From NCBI GenBank assembly GCA_022059125.1, contig JAEUWY010000006.1, positions 2,170,001 to 2,234,000 on the forward strand: a stretch of DNA of 64,000 nucleotides, read 5' to 3'. Below the pieces are notes generated by a model. It ran no database searches. It saw only the letters and a list, made by a program, of their open reading frames with translations, and was not told the origin of the DNA. This DNA comes from Corynespora cassiicola (taxonomy: Eukaryota; Ascomycota; Dothideomycetes; Pleosporales; Corynesporascaceae). This document shows, piece after piece, positions 45,188-56,625 of the stretch (within the stretch, counting starts at the first letter, position 1; every line of letters begins with the position of its first letter). The position numbers and the translations under genes were made by a program.

Positions 45188-45383
45188 CACTCTTGTGGTA
45201 ACGGAACGTGGGGACAGGGTCGTTGGCAGGGGACATCGCTTGTGCCACGCATGCAATGCTGAGCGACACGTAGCTCGTCATAACCCACATCCCGCCGGCC
45301 GGGTGTCCCTTCCATGGCCGTGTGACGCAGCCACCGCGTGGGCCTTGACTGCGCACATGTAATGTCGACTGCGAGCATTGGGA

Positions 45384-45439
45384 GAGGCCAGGAGGCCAGG
45401 AGGCCAGGAGGCCAGGAGGCCAGGAGGCCAGGAGGCCAG
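45384..45439 (+). repeat. GAGGCCAG octamer tandem array, seven copies
   Basis: Seven exact head-to-tail copies of GAGGCCAG. Each unit contains the palindrome GGCC. It is non-coding: the periodic frames it produces (such as LLASWPPG repeats) are artefacts. Confidence 0.9.
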
Positions 45440-46947
45440 GCCGTTGCGACTTGCTCCTGTGGCTGAATTAGGGCGATGGCATCCAAAAAGCAGACATGAC
45501 CAGACATGACGGACGCTAGAGAACTCGGGCGGCGCGGAATATCGACACAGCAAGAGTCCTCCATAGGCTTGAACAACCTTCCGAGATAGTTCCAGCAGTA
45601 GGGGCATAATGTTGATGACTGCCGACGCCCATGCAGGGCTGCAGGCGGGAAACGAGTGTCGGCCCTGTCCCGTGATCCCTGTATGCACACCACGATATAA
45701 ATGCTCCGGCACGCTCCACCATGTCGTGCAACACACTCGCGGACATGACCACATCCTCGACAAAGTTACCTGGCTTGTGTGCATGCCTTGATGCTACGAA
45801 GAGGATGCCCTTTCCGGCCAAAGACAACGTAGGTGGTACACAACCGAGGTTTCAGTGGACGGAACTTTGCCCCGGCACAAGGCAACACGAGGGATGAGGC
45901 AGGCATGCTCCAGGTCAGCAATATACAGAGTCCTCGGCTCAGCGAGTCTTTCTGATGATTCGAATTTTCCAAGGCCGGAGTTCTGTCCCGCCTACCAATA
46001 ATGCGGGGGGAGAACGGGAGCCCCCACGGTAAAAGCAAAACTGTATGTGGATATGTTTCGTCTGCAAGAGCCAAGCGAGGATACTCGTACCACACTTCCA
46101 ATGCATCCGTCCACTGAGATTTTGCAAGGAAGCCGGAGCGGACTATGAGGCCAAGGCACACACACACAAAAAGAGAGACCTGAACGAATCAAGCACTGAC
46201 GAGCTGCACAAGATCGAGAAAGCCAGAAGATCGATTTCCGAGGCAGCATTCGGTCCAGCCGATGTTGGGTATCAAAATGGCCCTGGGTCCGAATTCCACC
46301 AGTGGCTACATTTCAAGGCCCTCGTGGCGGACAAAGGACGCTTGTGATGAAGCAAAGTGGTGTGCTGGACAGGTTGCTCGAGTGGAGCCGGAACTGACAG
46401 CCTTCACGAAGGATCCTACCTGCGCGTCCATGGCTCTCATAGTGCACGAGCCGTAGTGATTTGTGCGCATTGCAAGCATCTCCGTTCACGTCCTTGTCGG
46501 CGGAAGAAATTCGGTTGCAGCAGGCTTGTGAGTAGTTCATCCACGGAGCGACAGGATTTCTGTCGAGTGCTCGGCTGCAGCCCACGAGGAGAAGGTACCA
46601 ACAACCTGAGCAGCGTGTGATTACATTATGCCCATGATCGAAAGGCAGCCATCTCCGTGGAGGCGAGGCCGCGCCCCTCTCCATCGCTTCGTAAGAGGGC
46701 TTGAGCCGCAGTCGGTTCGATCTCGCCTCGCGGCAAGGGTGCCCAAGGAATGTGGGGTATCCCCACACGAGCAGGAAATACCGACATTCACCGGGAATGC
46801 CATGACACCTACTCGAAGATTCATGATTTCCATGTACCTAGGCAGAGAAACAACATCGATCGAAGAGTCTGCCTAAAACACTTGAGAGCGGACGAAAGAC
46901 TAGACATGGTGTGATGCTCGTATGATCAATTGCTCAGTCGTCTCAGG

Positions 46948-48795
46948 ATGGAAGATCGCACCTGCATGGTGCCGAAGCATACGGGGTATAACGTACTCCC
47001 GAACACGGTACGAAACTGCTCAAAAGCGCGATCAACTGGCCGCTAATCTATGGTAGCCTCTGTTCAGCCGACTTCTACGTTTCGCTGGTCGCACTCCTGC
47101 ACGGATAGCCATCGATGATGCCCGGTCGGGCCACCAGAGAACGCATCTAGAGCTTCTGTCCGACGTGCTGGCATTGCGTGAAACCATACTGAACACGCTA
47201 GACTCGAGTACCTTGGAATCTCTCAATCGTCGTGATGAGGTATATATTTCCGTGGTTGCAGCGGGTGGATATGAATACACGGTTGGCATGCTAGCGATAC
47301 TGGCTCTCGGTGCCGCAGCAGTCCCAATCACGCCTGCACTACCCGTCGAAGAGGCAGCATACTTTGTTGAGAAGTCTAGGGCCGCGTTGGTCCTTGTAAG
47401 TTCCTATGACTTGGAGAAGTGCTGTCGGTTGGAGAAGAGGGTTGCTTCGACGAGCAACGAGCACTTCAGGGGCGTCCCCATCGGACCATGCACCTTGACC
47501 CCTACACTGCGGGCGGCGGACATTGTCATCTCCTCGGACCGTGCTCTGGAAGAAAATGGGCCAAGCGTGGTAATATTCACGTCCGGAACCACCGGACCCC
47601 CCAAAGGAGCGGTAATGCGCAGGGCGTTTGTGTCAGATTGCGCGCTGTCTGTGGCGGACCATTACCGGCTCAAAGAAGACGACGTCATGTTGCACGTCCT
47701 TCCCGTACACCACGCCACGGGAGTTGGCATCAATTTCTTCCCATTTCTTATTTCCGGAAGTCGCATCGAATTTCGCAGTGGGGGTTTTGATGAAGGGTGG
47801 ATGTGGGAACGGTGGAAACAGGGGGCCGTCAACCCGTGCCGCAGGTTGACCTTCTTCTCGGGCGTGCCAACCATCTTCATGCGGATGAGGAGGCATTACC
47901 AGCGAAAGATATCAAAGCTGCCCTCGGGGGAGATTGCCAAGTACATCGCGGGAGCCAGACAGTTCAGGGCATGCCTTTGTGGCACGTCAGCACTGCCTCA
48001 GCCGCTGAACGATTTCTGGACCACGCTCATGCAGAAGCGCATCGTGCAACGCTATGGGGCGACCGAGTTTGGCGCCGTGTTCAAAGTCCGCCTGGAAGAC
48101 AAGAAAGTTCCCGACGGGTCGGTGGGCGAGGTGGCCAGCGGGGTTGACGTCAAATTGTCTGAGGGAGACGAGGGCGAGGTGTTGGTGAAAAGCCCGGTAG
48201 GACGAGTCGCTATGCTTCCTGTCAGACGCGTTCCTGATGATTTCGATAGCACATGTTTTCCAAGTACCTTTACGACCCCGAGGCCACGGCGAGAGCACAC
48301 GACGAAGACGGTTATTTTCGCACAGGTGATGTCGCGCGTAGAGAAGGTCCATACTACTTCATCGTAGGGCGGGCGTCGCTGGATATCATCAAATCCGGGG
48401 GCTACAAGATATCTGCCCTGGATATCGAGAGAGAACTCCTTGCCCTGCCCTACATTGCTGAGGCCATGGTGGTTGGTGTCGCCGATGAGGAGTTTGGCCA
48501 GCGTGTCGCAGCCCTGGTCTCGCTGCAAGAAGAAGAGCTGACGGACGCGTTCTTGCAGACCTACGGAGACAACAACTGCTTGCTGACGATTGAAGATGTG
48601 CGCCGCGACTTGCGCAGTAGACTAGCTGGATACAAGCTGCCGACACTGCTCCGCATTGTGGAAGGCGAGCTCCCAAAGACGGCCACTGGCAAGGTGCAGA
48701 AGAAGATATTAGGGCCGCGATTCTTCCCTATCAATTATCCGATATGCACAGAGGTTCAGCAATGGGTAAGAGCAAGGGATATAGCAAAGCTGTGA
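46948..48795 (+). CDS. Acyl-CoA synthetase / AMP-dependent ligase with PTS1 (AKL)
   Basis: ANL-superfamily enzyme that activates a carboxylic acid to its CoA thioester via an acyl-adenylate. Three exons (46948-47007, 47057-48196, 48250-48795; introns 49 and 53 bp) give 581 residues. The AMP-binding P-loop reads FTSGTTGPPKGAV, the second motif QRYGATEFG, then DGYFRTGDVARREG and the hinge/core KSGGYKISALDIERELL. The catalytic Lys motif is PKTATGKVQKK. Overall it resembles the malonyl-CoA-synthetase/ACSF3-like group. The C-terminus RARDIAKL is a PTS1 peroxisomal signal. The first exon is short; a start at 46966 is equally possible. The splices give VLPNT-PLFSRLL and SP-HMFSKYLYDPEAT, both family-like. 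Confidence 0.88.
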
Positions 48796-50277
48796 CCGCG
48801 GGTAACAGGGGCGTTGGTGCAAGTAAAGGGTACAGGCGCGAGCTGGACGCGTTGCGGGATGCAAGCGACGGGATACGTGAGCCGAGGCATTCCTTTTTAT
48901 GGACTAGCGCCTCACAAATCACGAGTCAGAAGCCCTCGATCCCTCTACCTCCTTAGCTGCCTAGACATCTAGGTAAAGGCTGAACTGCTCTACATCACAC
49001 TTCAATTTGGCGTCTATTGAGTAGCGCCAGGCCCTTTCGGTCTTGTTGTTCCACAACGTTCTTTGGAATAGCCCATGAACAGATATTGGGTCTTCATTGA
49101 GCAGCGTATATATCCTCCTCTGCCTACCTAGGTGTGTTGTTCAGGCAATCCCTGTGAAGTGGATTGCGAACTGGTTCACTAAAGGGTTTTGGCGTCGACT
49201 AGAGAGCGAATGGAACCATTGAGAATCTGGTCTTCGTCCTCCACTAGGTGAAGCCTTGATGCTTGTCTGTCGAAAGAGTTATGATGGTTTCGAAGTAATC
49301 CACCGGGTGTTAGACCCCCAAGATCGAGCCGGTGCGGCTAAAATTCGGGACATCAACCGGCGCACCCAAGATCATTAGTAGGTTTTGTAGATTTTGCCAT
49401 ACACTAGCACGCCATCTGTGCCAAATGGAACGCACGTGATTGATTGAGACTAAAGAGCTGGCAAAGACACTGCAGGCGGTGAGTATCGGTGTTAGACTGG
49501 TTGATGAAAAGGGCGGACGCGCCCTGTTATGAGGGACCACACAGCAGGTGGCATATGCGGGAATCGATGTCACCAGCTTAGTTAAAATCTATTGTTTTTT
49601 CTTTCCTCGATTGGTGCATATCGAAACCCCAGAACCCAACATGCTTGATTAGCAATGCTACATTCGAAAATTGCTTGGTTTGTGCCTTGGGTTCGATATC
49701 GGCCACCTCGGTCTCACACTGCCGCCGACTCTCGCCTTTCGGAGCGGGGTTAAAGCGCGACATTTCTGTGGCTTCAGAAGTTGCGCGGGAATACTGCAAC
49801 CTCCAGCGCGTTCGCATGTAAGACGATAGCGGGCGCCTTTCTGCAGAATAGACCATTAGCTTATAGCCAAAAACCTTACCTGTTGCCTTCTTCTCACTCT
49901 AAATAGTCCGACGCAGTGCCGACTAGCCTGAATGTGTACAGCACACGCTGCCCGGCTGAATCCACGCCTATGAAGCCCAAGGCCGCGCCGGTACAGCAGA
50001 GTTCTACCCTGATACAACATGATTCCACGCTAGTGTACCGGTATTCCACCTAGCGGAATTTAGCCTCGCACAACATCTATCTCCGCTGAAGATTCCGAGC
50101 CCAAGCCCCACGGCTACCCCACCTTCGCTCAGCTCAAACGCAATCAGCTTGCGTGACTGCATACAAATATCGTGGAATCCCTCAGCCCCAAACCACAAAT
50201 CCCGACTCCTCTCCCTCTCCCTCCGTGCATTCGCTATCCTTTCGCTTGAGCCACTTTCCGATAAAACAGCTTGAATC
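48796..50277. other. Intergenic region
   Basis: About 1.5 kb between two genes on the + strand. Short open frames carry no recognisable protein sequence. A shortened CCTAGGT motif lies near 49125. Confidence 0.4.
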
Positions 50278-51073
50278 ATGGCTTGCGAAAACTGCAAATC
50301 CGGTTTCAAGTGGGACGGCAAGCCCACTGGTAGCGAGGCAAAGCTTGCAGGCCTTGACACTTACATCACTGGCACCTCCAAATCAGCTGCCGTTCTTATT
50401 GTTCACGATGTCTTTGGATGGACCTTCAATAATGCTCGTCTTTTGGCTGATCATTTCGCCAAAGAAGCCAATGCAACTGTCTACCTGCCTGACTTGTAAG
50501 TTCTGCACATGACAAGATCTTGGTTTTGCTCTGCTAAACATGTGATTGAAATCTGCCAGCTTTGGCGGCGAGGTCGTCGGCGAGGATGTCTTAGATGACG
50601 AAGAGAAGAGAAAAACGTTCGATCTTCCTGGCTTCTTAGCACGGAACTCCAAGGATGCACGATGGGATTCCATCAAGGCATCGGCCAAAGAACTCAAATC
50701 GCAGTACCCCAAAGTTGCTGCGATGGGCTATTGCTATGGTGGCTGGGGCATCGTTCGCCTAGGTGCCGACCCTACCCTCGTCGACGCCGTCGCTACCGCC
50801 CATCCCTCGTTGGTGGAAAAGAGCGAGTTCGATGCCGTCAAGGTGCCAATTCAGCTATTGGCTCCAGAGAATGACCATACTTATTCGCCAGAGATGAAGG
50901 AGTATTCCATCAAGACCCTCACCGATAATAAGGTGCCTTTCGAATACATTTATTTCCCGGGCCTAACTCATGGTTTTGCTACACGGGGCGATCAGACGGA
51001 CAAGGTGCAAAAGGATGGCCTTGAAAAGGCAAAGAGGAGTGCTGTCAACTTTTTCAACGAGTATCTGCATTAG
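50278..51073 (+). CDS. Dienelactone-hydrolase-family protein
   Basis: Alpha/beta hydrolase; dienelactone hydrolase opens lactones in aromatic catabolism, but most fungal members have no known substrate. Two exons (50278-50495 and 50560-51073; intron 64 bp) give 243 residues, the normal size. The start MACENCKSGFKWDGKPTG is typical of the fungal branch. AVLIVHDVFGW supplies the oxyanion region, VAAMGYCYGGWG carries the Cys nucleophile, and the Asp (APENDHTYSP) and His (GLTHGFATRG) complete the triad. The splice gives PDFFGGEVVGED. There is no peroxisomal or secretion signal, so it is probably cytosolic. The position beside CoA-ester enzymes and a regulator suggests a catabolic role, which is inference. 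Confidence 0.9.
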
Positions 51074-51843
51074 ACAGATCGTTTCAGGAAAGCCGCCTTA
51101 ATACATGATTGATAAGAACCTCAAAAAAGTATTTAGAGGACAGACTATTACCCTCCCAGAGCCTAGAATTTTTGCCAGAGATACTTGATATAATACATCA
51201 TTCGAAGCTAGTTATACCAAATATATGTCCAGGCTTCCTGTACACAAGACCGGTTGCAAGTGCACTTACTAAGTATTCCAAAATGATGGGCAAGTTATAG
51301 GCAAGTTGGCACGTACAGTGGCAGCGTGGCTTTGGCCCTCCAATATATATTTATTCATCATCATGTGGGAATGCCTGGTCTCTCGGACTTCCAGATATTT
51401 CAAGCATGGATTCTACGGTTTAATTAGCACTCTATCATAAAAGCCAAGATAGTACGGTGTGTGCTTTGTGAAGATACGTCTTTAGACACCTAGAAAGTGT
51501 GATGTTTCCATTCATGTTATACAGTGTGAATAGTTATACAGTTTAACAAACATCATCATTCCACTCCATCTCCGATGATCTAATCATAAAATGCCCTTAC
51601 TAGGTCGCTGAAGGTCTGATACTGTACTCTGCGGTAAGGCGATGCGGCTGGCGCATCCAATCACATGCTCGTCTCCGCCCCCGCAATCTGGACCTCGCCT
51701 ACACGCTCCCGTTCTTTTAGCTCTCCGCGATCCCGTTCCATCTCCGCAGTTTCGTCCGTCATCACTGATTTTTCGTCATGCATGACTTGGCTCTGCTGCA
51801 AAGACGCGTTACCAAAGCAACCTGATTCTGAGAAATAGTCAAA
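51074..51843. other. Intergenic, AT-rich
   Basis: About 770 bp, AT-rich at its centre. I see no gene. Confidence 0.45.
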
Positions 51844-53996
51844 ATGGGACCGAAGGAGAAGGACCAACGAGCGCGCCGAACAGTCAAGGCGTGCATCATA
51901 TGCCATAAAAGAAAGATACGTTGCGATATTGATGAAGTTTCTGGCACTACTTGCAGTCCATGCGGAAGAGATGGTTACGAATGTGTGCCGCGCGAGCGCA
52001 AACGCAAAAGGTTCACCTTCAGCCCGTCACCACCAACACATAGGCGCATCAAATCACAGAACGGAGACGCGCAACATCCCGAAGGCAGCCAGCCTGCATT
52101 CTCCATCACGGACTCGACCAACATAAATGGCGCAGAATCCATCTCCAGTGTGTTCCCAGGAACATTATCAATCCCTCGAGACCAGAACGCAGGATCGGAG
52201 GGTGACCTCGGGCGACGGCTTTCTAGTACTGCGAGCTTACATGACTCTTCTCCTCACTTTGAACGGCACCCGGAACCAGAGTATCCGACGCCTCACAACA
52301 GCAATCCTTCGACAATGACAACGGATACGAATTATCAGACGTCCAATGTCGTCAGCTATCTTGGCCGGCTCGAGTATCTTCGCAACGATGTGCCTGTAAA
52401 TGATGATGCAGGCCTGCCCAATAAGGTCCCCCACCAGCTTTCAGAGACAGACCTTGAAATCCTGCGCTTGCAGCGTGTATCAGAACTGCCCCCGAGACCC
52501 GTGCGGGAATCTTTGATGGACGCTTTTTGGACCAGATGTTACCCATGGACTCCAGTTGTGGAACGCAGTTGGATTGATGACCGAAACCCATGCCGGGTGT
52601 CACTCCTCCTACAGCACGCAATTTTTCTAGCAGGCAGCAGAGTGAGTGCTCCATTGCTGAACTACCCATCCGAAGATTTCTACAAGAAAGCTAGGGTGCT
52701 CTTCTGGATGGGCGCAGAAGAAGACCCCATCATCACCATCGCAGCATCTTGTCTACTACACTGGTGGAATCCGGAAGGCCCGGAGCAAGTTTCCCTTCAC
52801 ACAAGCAGCTTTTGGCTGCGGATATGCATCGGGCTAGCTTACCAAGTAGGCTTACACAGAGAGCCTACCGGAAAGCAAGATGCAGGACTTCGAAGACGTA
52901 TTTGGTGGTCGCTCGTCGTCAGAGATTGCTTGATCAACGCCGGGCACGGGAGACCAAGGGGCATCGATCTAAAGCTGGCAGACGTATCTCCAACATCTCC
53001 TTTGGACTTTGAAGGCGCCGTTGGAATCGCCAACTTATTCTCGTCCTACGTTGGTATTTCATGCATCCTAGGTATGTGCATCTCCACTAATATGCTAATC
53101 CAAGTTCTAACTCTGCAGGGGATCTCACGCAAAGTTATTTACGCAAACACGGGCTACAAGAGCATAAAAAGTCTCTCGAAGATAGACTCTTCCGCTGGCT
53201 CAAGACTCTTCCGGATAATCTACAACTCTGCCGGCAAGTCGAGGCCAAGCCGCTGAAGAGTTACAGCTTCGAAACACGACAGTTGCACGTCCAGTACTTC
53301 ATCGTACTGGTGATTCTTAACCGACCAACTGACCCCAAACTGGTGCCTTCCACAGCCTCACTCCTTGCTTCGAGCTTCGTAGCAGGCATTTTCGAAGATT
53401 TTATGGCCCGCGATGAATTGCGGTATTTGGGGCCGATATTCACGTTTTATTGTCTAACTGCAGGAATGGCACAACTATCTTGCTATCGGTACTCTGGGCT
53501 TGTCGACATTGCCGAGGAGAATTTAGCGATTATGGGGCGCGCTCTCGAGGAGTTGAGCAGGCGATGGCCGAGTGCTGTTGGAAGTCTAAAACATCTGATG
53601 GATGTTCGCGAGAAGGTCACTCAGCGGCCACCACTTGGACATTTTCCTGATGTCAGTCTTTCTCCAACCACTGCTCAATTCTTCTCCGACTTTGGCCCTG
53701 ATCTTTGTCGTATGTGGCATCCTATTCATCAAAGGCTCCCCCAATCTACCGCAATGGCGTCGCGGGAGCTGGAAACCGCAGGAATTCTCCAAGGATTAAG
53801 GACTCCCGCTGCACAGACCATTGATTTGGACATCAGTGCGCAGGCGGAAGCTCAACAGCAGGTGTTGAGTAGCCAAATGAATGCCGGTGGAGCAACAGTA
53901 GAGCCTACCCTGCTGCAGCCACAGGAATGGTTCGGTCCATATGGAGGCATCGGGAATTGGCTGATGGTGGACTGGGACCAAGGATTCGGGTGGTGA
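51844..53996 (+). CDS. Zn(II)2Cys6 transcription factor with fungal-specific regulatory domain
   Basis: Candidate local regulator of the surrounding metabolic genes. Two exons (51844-53071 and 53119-53996; intron 47 bp with a CTAAT branch site) give 701 residues. The zinc cluster lies at about residues 17-48 (CIICHKRKIRC, then CSPCGRDGYEC) and is followed at once by a strong basic patch (PRERKRKRF). A Ser/Pro-rich linker leads into the fungal_trans region: LMDAFWTRCYPWTPVVERSW, SVGLHREP-like LAYQVGLHREPTGK and RRRIWWSLVVRDCLI. This order is typical of regulators of amide, acetamidase or cutinase-type catabolic genes. The C-terminus is Gln-rich and ends near LLQPQEWFGPYGG. The splice joins ISCILG to DLTQSYLRKHG. 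Confidence 0.88.
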
Positions 53997-54322
53997 TGGC
54001 AGCTAGCTGCAGCCTAACACATTGTCCTTGCACTGCTGTCTTCTGCCCGGCAATTTTCGGTACTTCCACGCTGTCCCTTACATCGATTGGCGCGAGTCAG
54101 CTTAGCGAGTTGCGGGGTAGCAACGGAACCCCGACTTTGACCATCTCGTGCTAGCTTGCCAAGCTGTTCCCATCGTGGGCCGAGGGCTGGCCATCTAAAC
54201 TTCACCAGAGGTTCAATGCTCCACTTGAGGCATCTAGCTTTTTCTCAATATCCAGCCTCTCCGAAAAGAATCCGATTACAGTTTGAAGAACGTGCATCAG
54301 GTCATTGACCTTGCCATTAAAC
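53997..54322. other. Intergenic
   Basis: About 325 bp. Nothing recognisable. Confidence 0.45.
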
Positions 54323-55132
54323 ATGGCACTTGGACCATATTGGAATCTTCGTGTGGATCGTCATGATCGCATTTTCGTCATTACGATGCAAAAAGCTCCA
54401 GAGAATCGATTGAATGTTCGTTTTGCACAGGAGATTATCAGAGCGCTAAGAGACATTGAAAGAGAGCTGGGCCCAGACTCTGAGGGATGCGTCATCACAA
54501 AAGGAAATGACGAGAAGTTCTGGTGCACTGGGTTGGAATTGGATGAGGCTGATACGAACCCATTTGCGAACAGCGATGGGTTTTACCCGGTATGTGTGAC
54601 TTGTGGCACCACGAGCACAACCACTCCACCAGTCATGTCGAAAGATCGATACTGACAAACGAACAAGCTCCTGGCAACTCTTCTGGATTACCCTTTTCCA
54701 ACCATTGCACTATTGACGGGTCACACTTTTGGTGGCGCATGTCCATTCTCCCTGGCGCACGACTACCGCATCATGAATTCGAAACGAGGCTATTTCTCCA
54801 TGCCGCCCGTTAATCTCGGTCTTCATTTCCCTGGAATTGGGTCACTTCCTCGTCTCAAACTCCGGCCGCAGGTTGCACGAAAGATGCTACTTGAAGCTCA
54901 CAAGTGGACGGGAAATCAGGCATTGGAGGATGGTATTGTTGATGAGGTTGCAGAGCCCAGTGAGATGCTAGAGGTTGCGTTGAGAAAAGCTAGGGAAATC
55001 CAGGGCAAAGCGAAGATGGGTGTGTATTCTTTACTGCGGAACGAACTGTGGGGTGAGGCTACGGAGAAGCTGAGAAGCATAAGCTATGTGCATGGTCGTA
55101 TTGTGAGTGCGCCAGCCAAAGCAAAAATATAG
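54323..55132 (+). CDS. Enoyl-CoA isomerase/hydratase-family protein with variant PTS1 (AKI)
   Basis: Crotonase-fold protein acting on enoyl-CoA esters, most like the peroxisomal delta3,delta2-enoyl-CoA isomerases used to process unsaturated acyl chains. Two exons (54323-54589 and 54668-55132; intron 78 bp) give 243 residues. NRLNVRFAQEIIRAL, VITKGNDEKFWCTGLEL (oxyanion-hole strand), TGHTFGGACPFSLAHDYRIM (second oxyanion glycine) and FSMPPVNLGLHFPGIG are typical. The C-terminus reads APAKAKI, a permissive PTS1 (A-K-I). The upstream in-frame codon at 54305 is not ATG, so the start is 54323. It lies in line with the regulator and two other PTS1 genes in the same 16 kb. Confidence 0.86.
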
Positions 55133-56625
55133 AGCTTCGATACGAAGAGGGGTTTCTTGTAGAGCAAAGGGTATGAGGTCAAGTCATCAATGCGCGCACA
55201 TGCAGCTCGAATTCATGCAGAACTTGAACCTAGAGCTGGTTTGCAAGGCCAAATCCAATAATACTGCCTGGTCCAGAATTGTGCTGCTATGTCAGCCTTG
55301 GTCAGAACCTCTGGGCCTGGGAGTTGCACGCAGGTTGACAAATACCCCCTAGTTAGTTGTTCTTGTTGTGCATATAGACAGTAACCCCCCGTGTTGTATT
55401 CTCAAACCACAGCAAAACATTCTATTCTTCCCAACGGACACCTTCTCCCACTTGAACACAAAAATGCTCGTCTCCTCCAAGCATGGGAACTTCCATCAAA
55501 ATAGGTCACGTGTAGCGCTTCTCATTGGTCTGTGCTCCACGCTGTTTTCCTCTTCAGCCGGGTCGCAATGATTGATCCTTTCATTGACGGTTCCTGAGCG
55601 CCTCCCCCGCAATATTTCCCCGTATAACCGTGAGCGATTCTTCTGGCCCCACAATTGTAATACCGGCCGGCGCCATTATCGCGCAAGATGGCTTCTGTTA
55701 ACACACGATCACTGCCGCCCGGACAGCCATAATGTACATAGGTATCAAACGACATCCCATATCGTCAATTTTCGGAGGTCGGACCGCCAAATTTGAGGAA
55801 GATCAACTATATGGAGCCGTACTGGGTGTAATGTGGGTGTAAGCTGCTGACACGCCCAATATATCCTGCGTTGTGGTTTCAAGGTTAAATTTACCAATCT
55901 ATCTTTTGAATCCCTGTAATCTAACCGATTCAGCGATCACAACCCATCTCAAAACGTCGATCGCACCATTGTCGACTCACTATCTTGGGACTCAATCAAG
56001 TTTCATCTACTTTGCTCGTTCGAGGACATTTACGAGCGTCGCAGGAATCCGAATTATACTCCTTTCAGTCCCCGCTGCAAAGTACCTTAGGCGGGAGGCA
56101 CAAGCGACAAAGACCCAGACCTTCACGCCTGAAGAAACACCATTTTTCCCTTGGAATATCTTGGTACTGTCAGGCCATGAATGGCTCCATCCGTCGATGC
56201 AGATAGCCGCAAGAAGGGTTGGACAGCAACCCTTTTGGCCGATCCATATCCCTTTTCGTTTCCAGCATATATCTGCGGTAGGGGAAAGCACCCCACATTT
56301 CTTTCAATAAGACCGCCGGACTATTCTCCACGGGTCTCCACACTTTCGAAGGCGCCTGGACTACCTAGGCCTTACCTATCATAAGTCCAATACAGGTCGG
56401 CAGATTCCAAGACAGTAGTATGATGTGCAAAATGCCCATCCGGGACTGGGTACCACAGCCCATATTGCCTTCTTCCCCTTGACCGGCGCGTGTATCATCG
56501 CTAACGGCTCGTAATTAAACTTTGCGGGTACAAAATGAGAGCGACATGTACATATCGTGAACGACAATGAAAAATCGAGGATAAGTGGTTAAAATATTGC
56601 ACTGTTCTGTTCACCTTTCTCGATC
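55133..56625. other. Intergenic region
   Basis: About 1.5 kb upstream of the secreted dehydrogenase. One CACGTG lies near 55506. No gene was recognised. Confidence 0.4.

Larger units (their letters stand above)
43873..46947. other. Long gene-free region with microsatellites
   Basis: About 3 kb between the divergent acyltransferase and acyl-CoA synthetase. It contains an AAG tract and a GAGGCCAG tandem array. Open frames on both strands have no domain-like character. It holds both promoters; nothing else is recognised. Confidence 0.4.

Noticed and set aside
45162..45439. Possible CRISPR-like array
   Set aside because: These are simple head-to-tail microsatellites without spacers, in a fungal nuclear sequence.
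45133..45784. Minus-strand frames with LASWPPG repeats
   Set aside because: They are produced by the GAGGCCAG tandem array in non-coding DNA.
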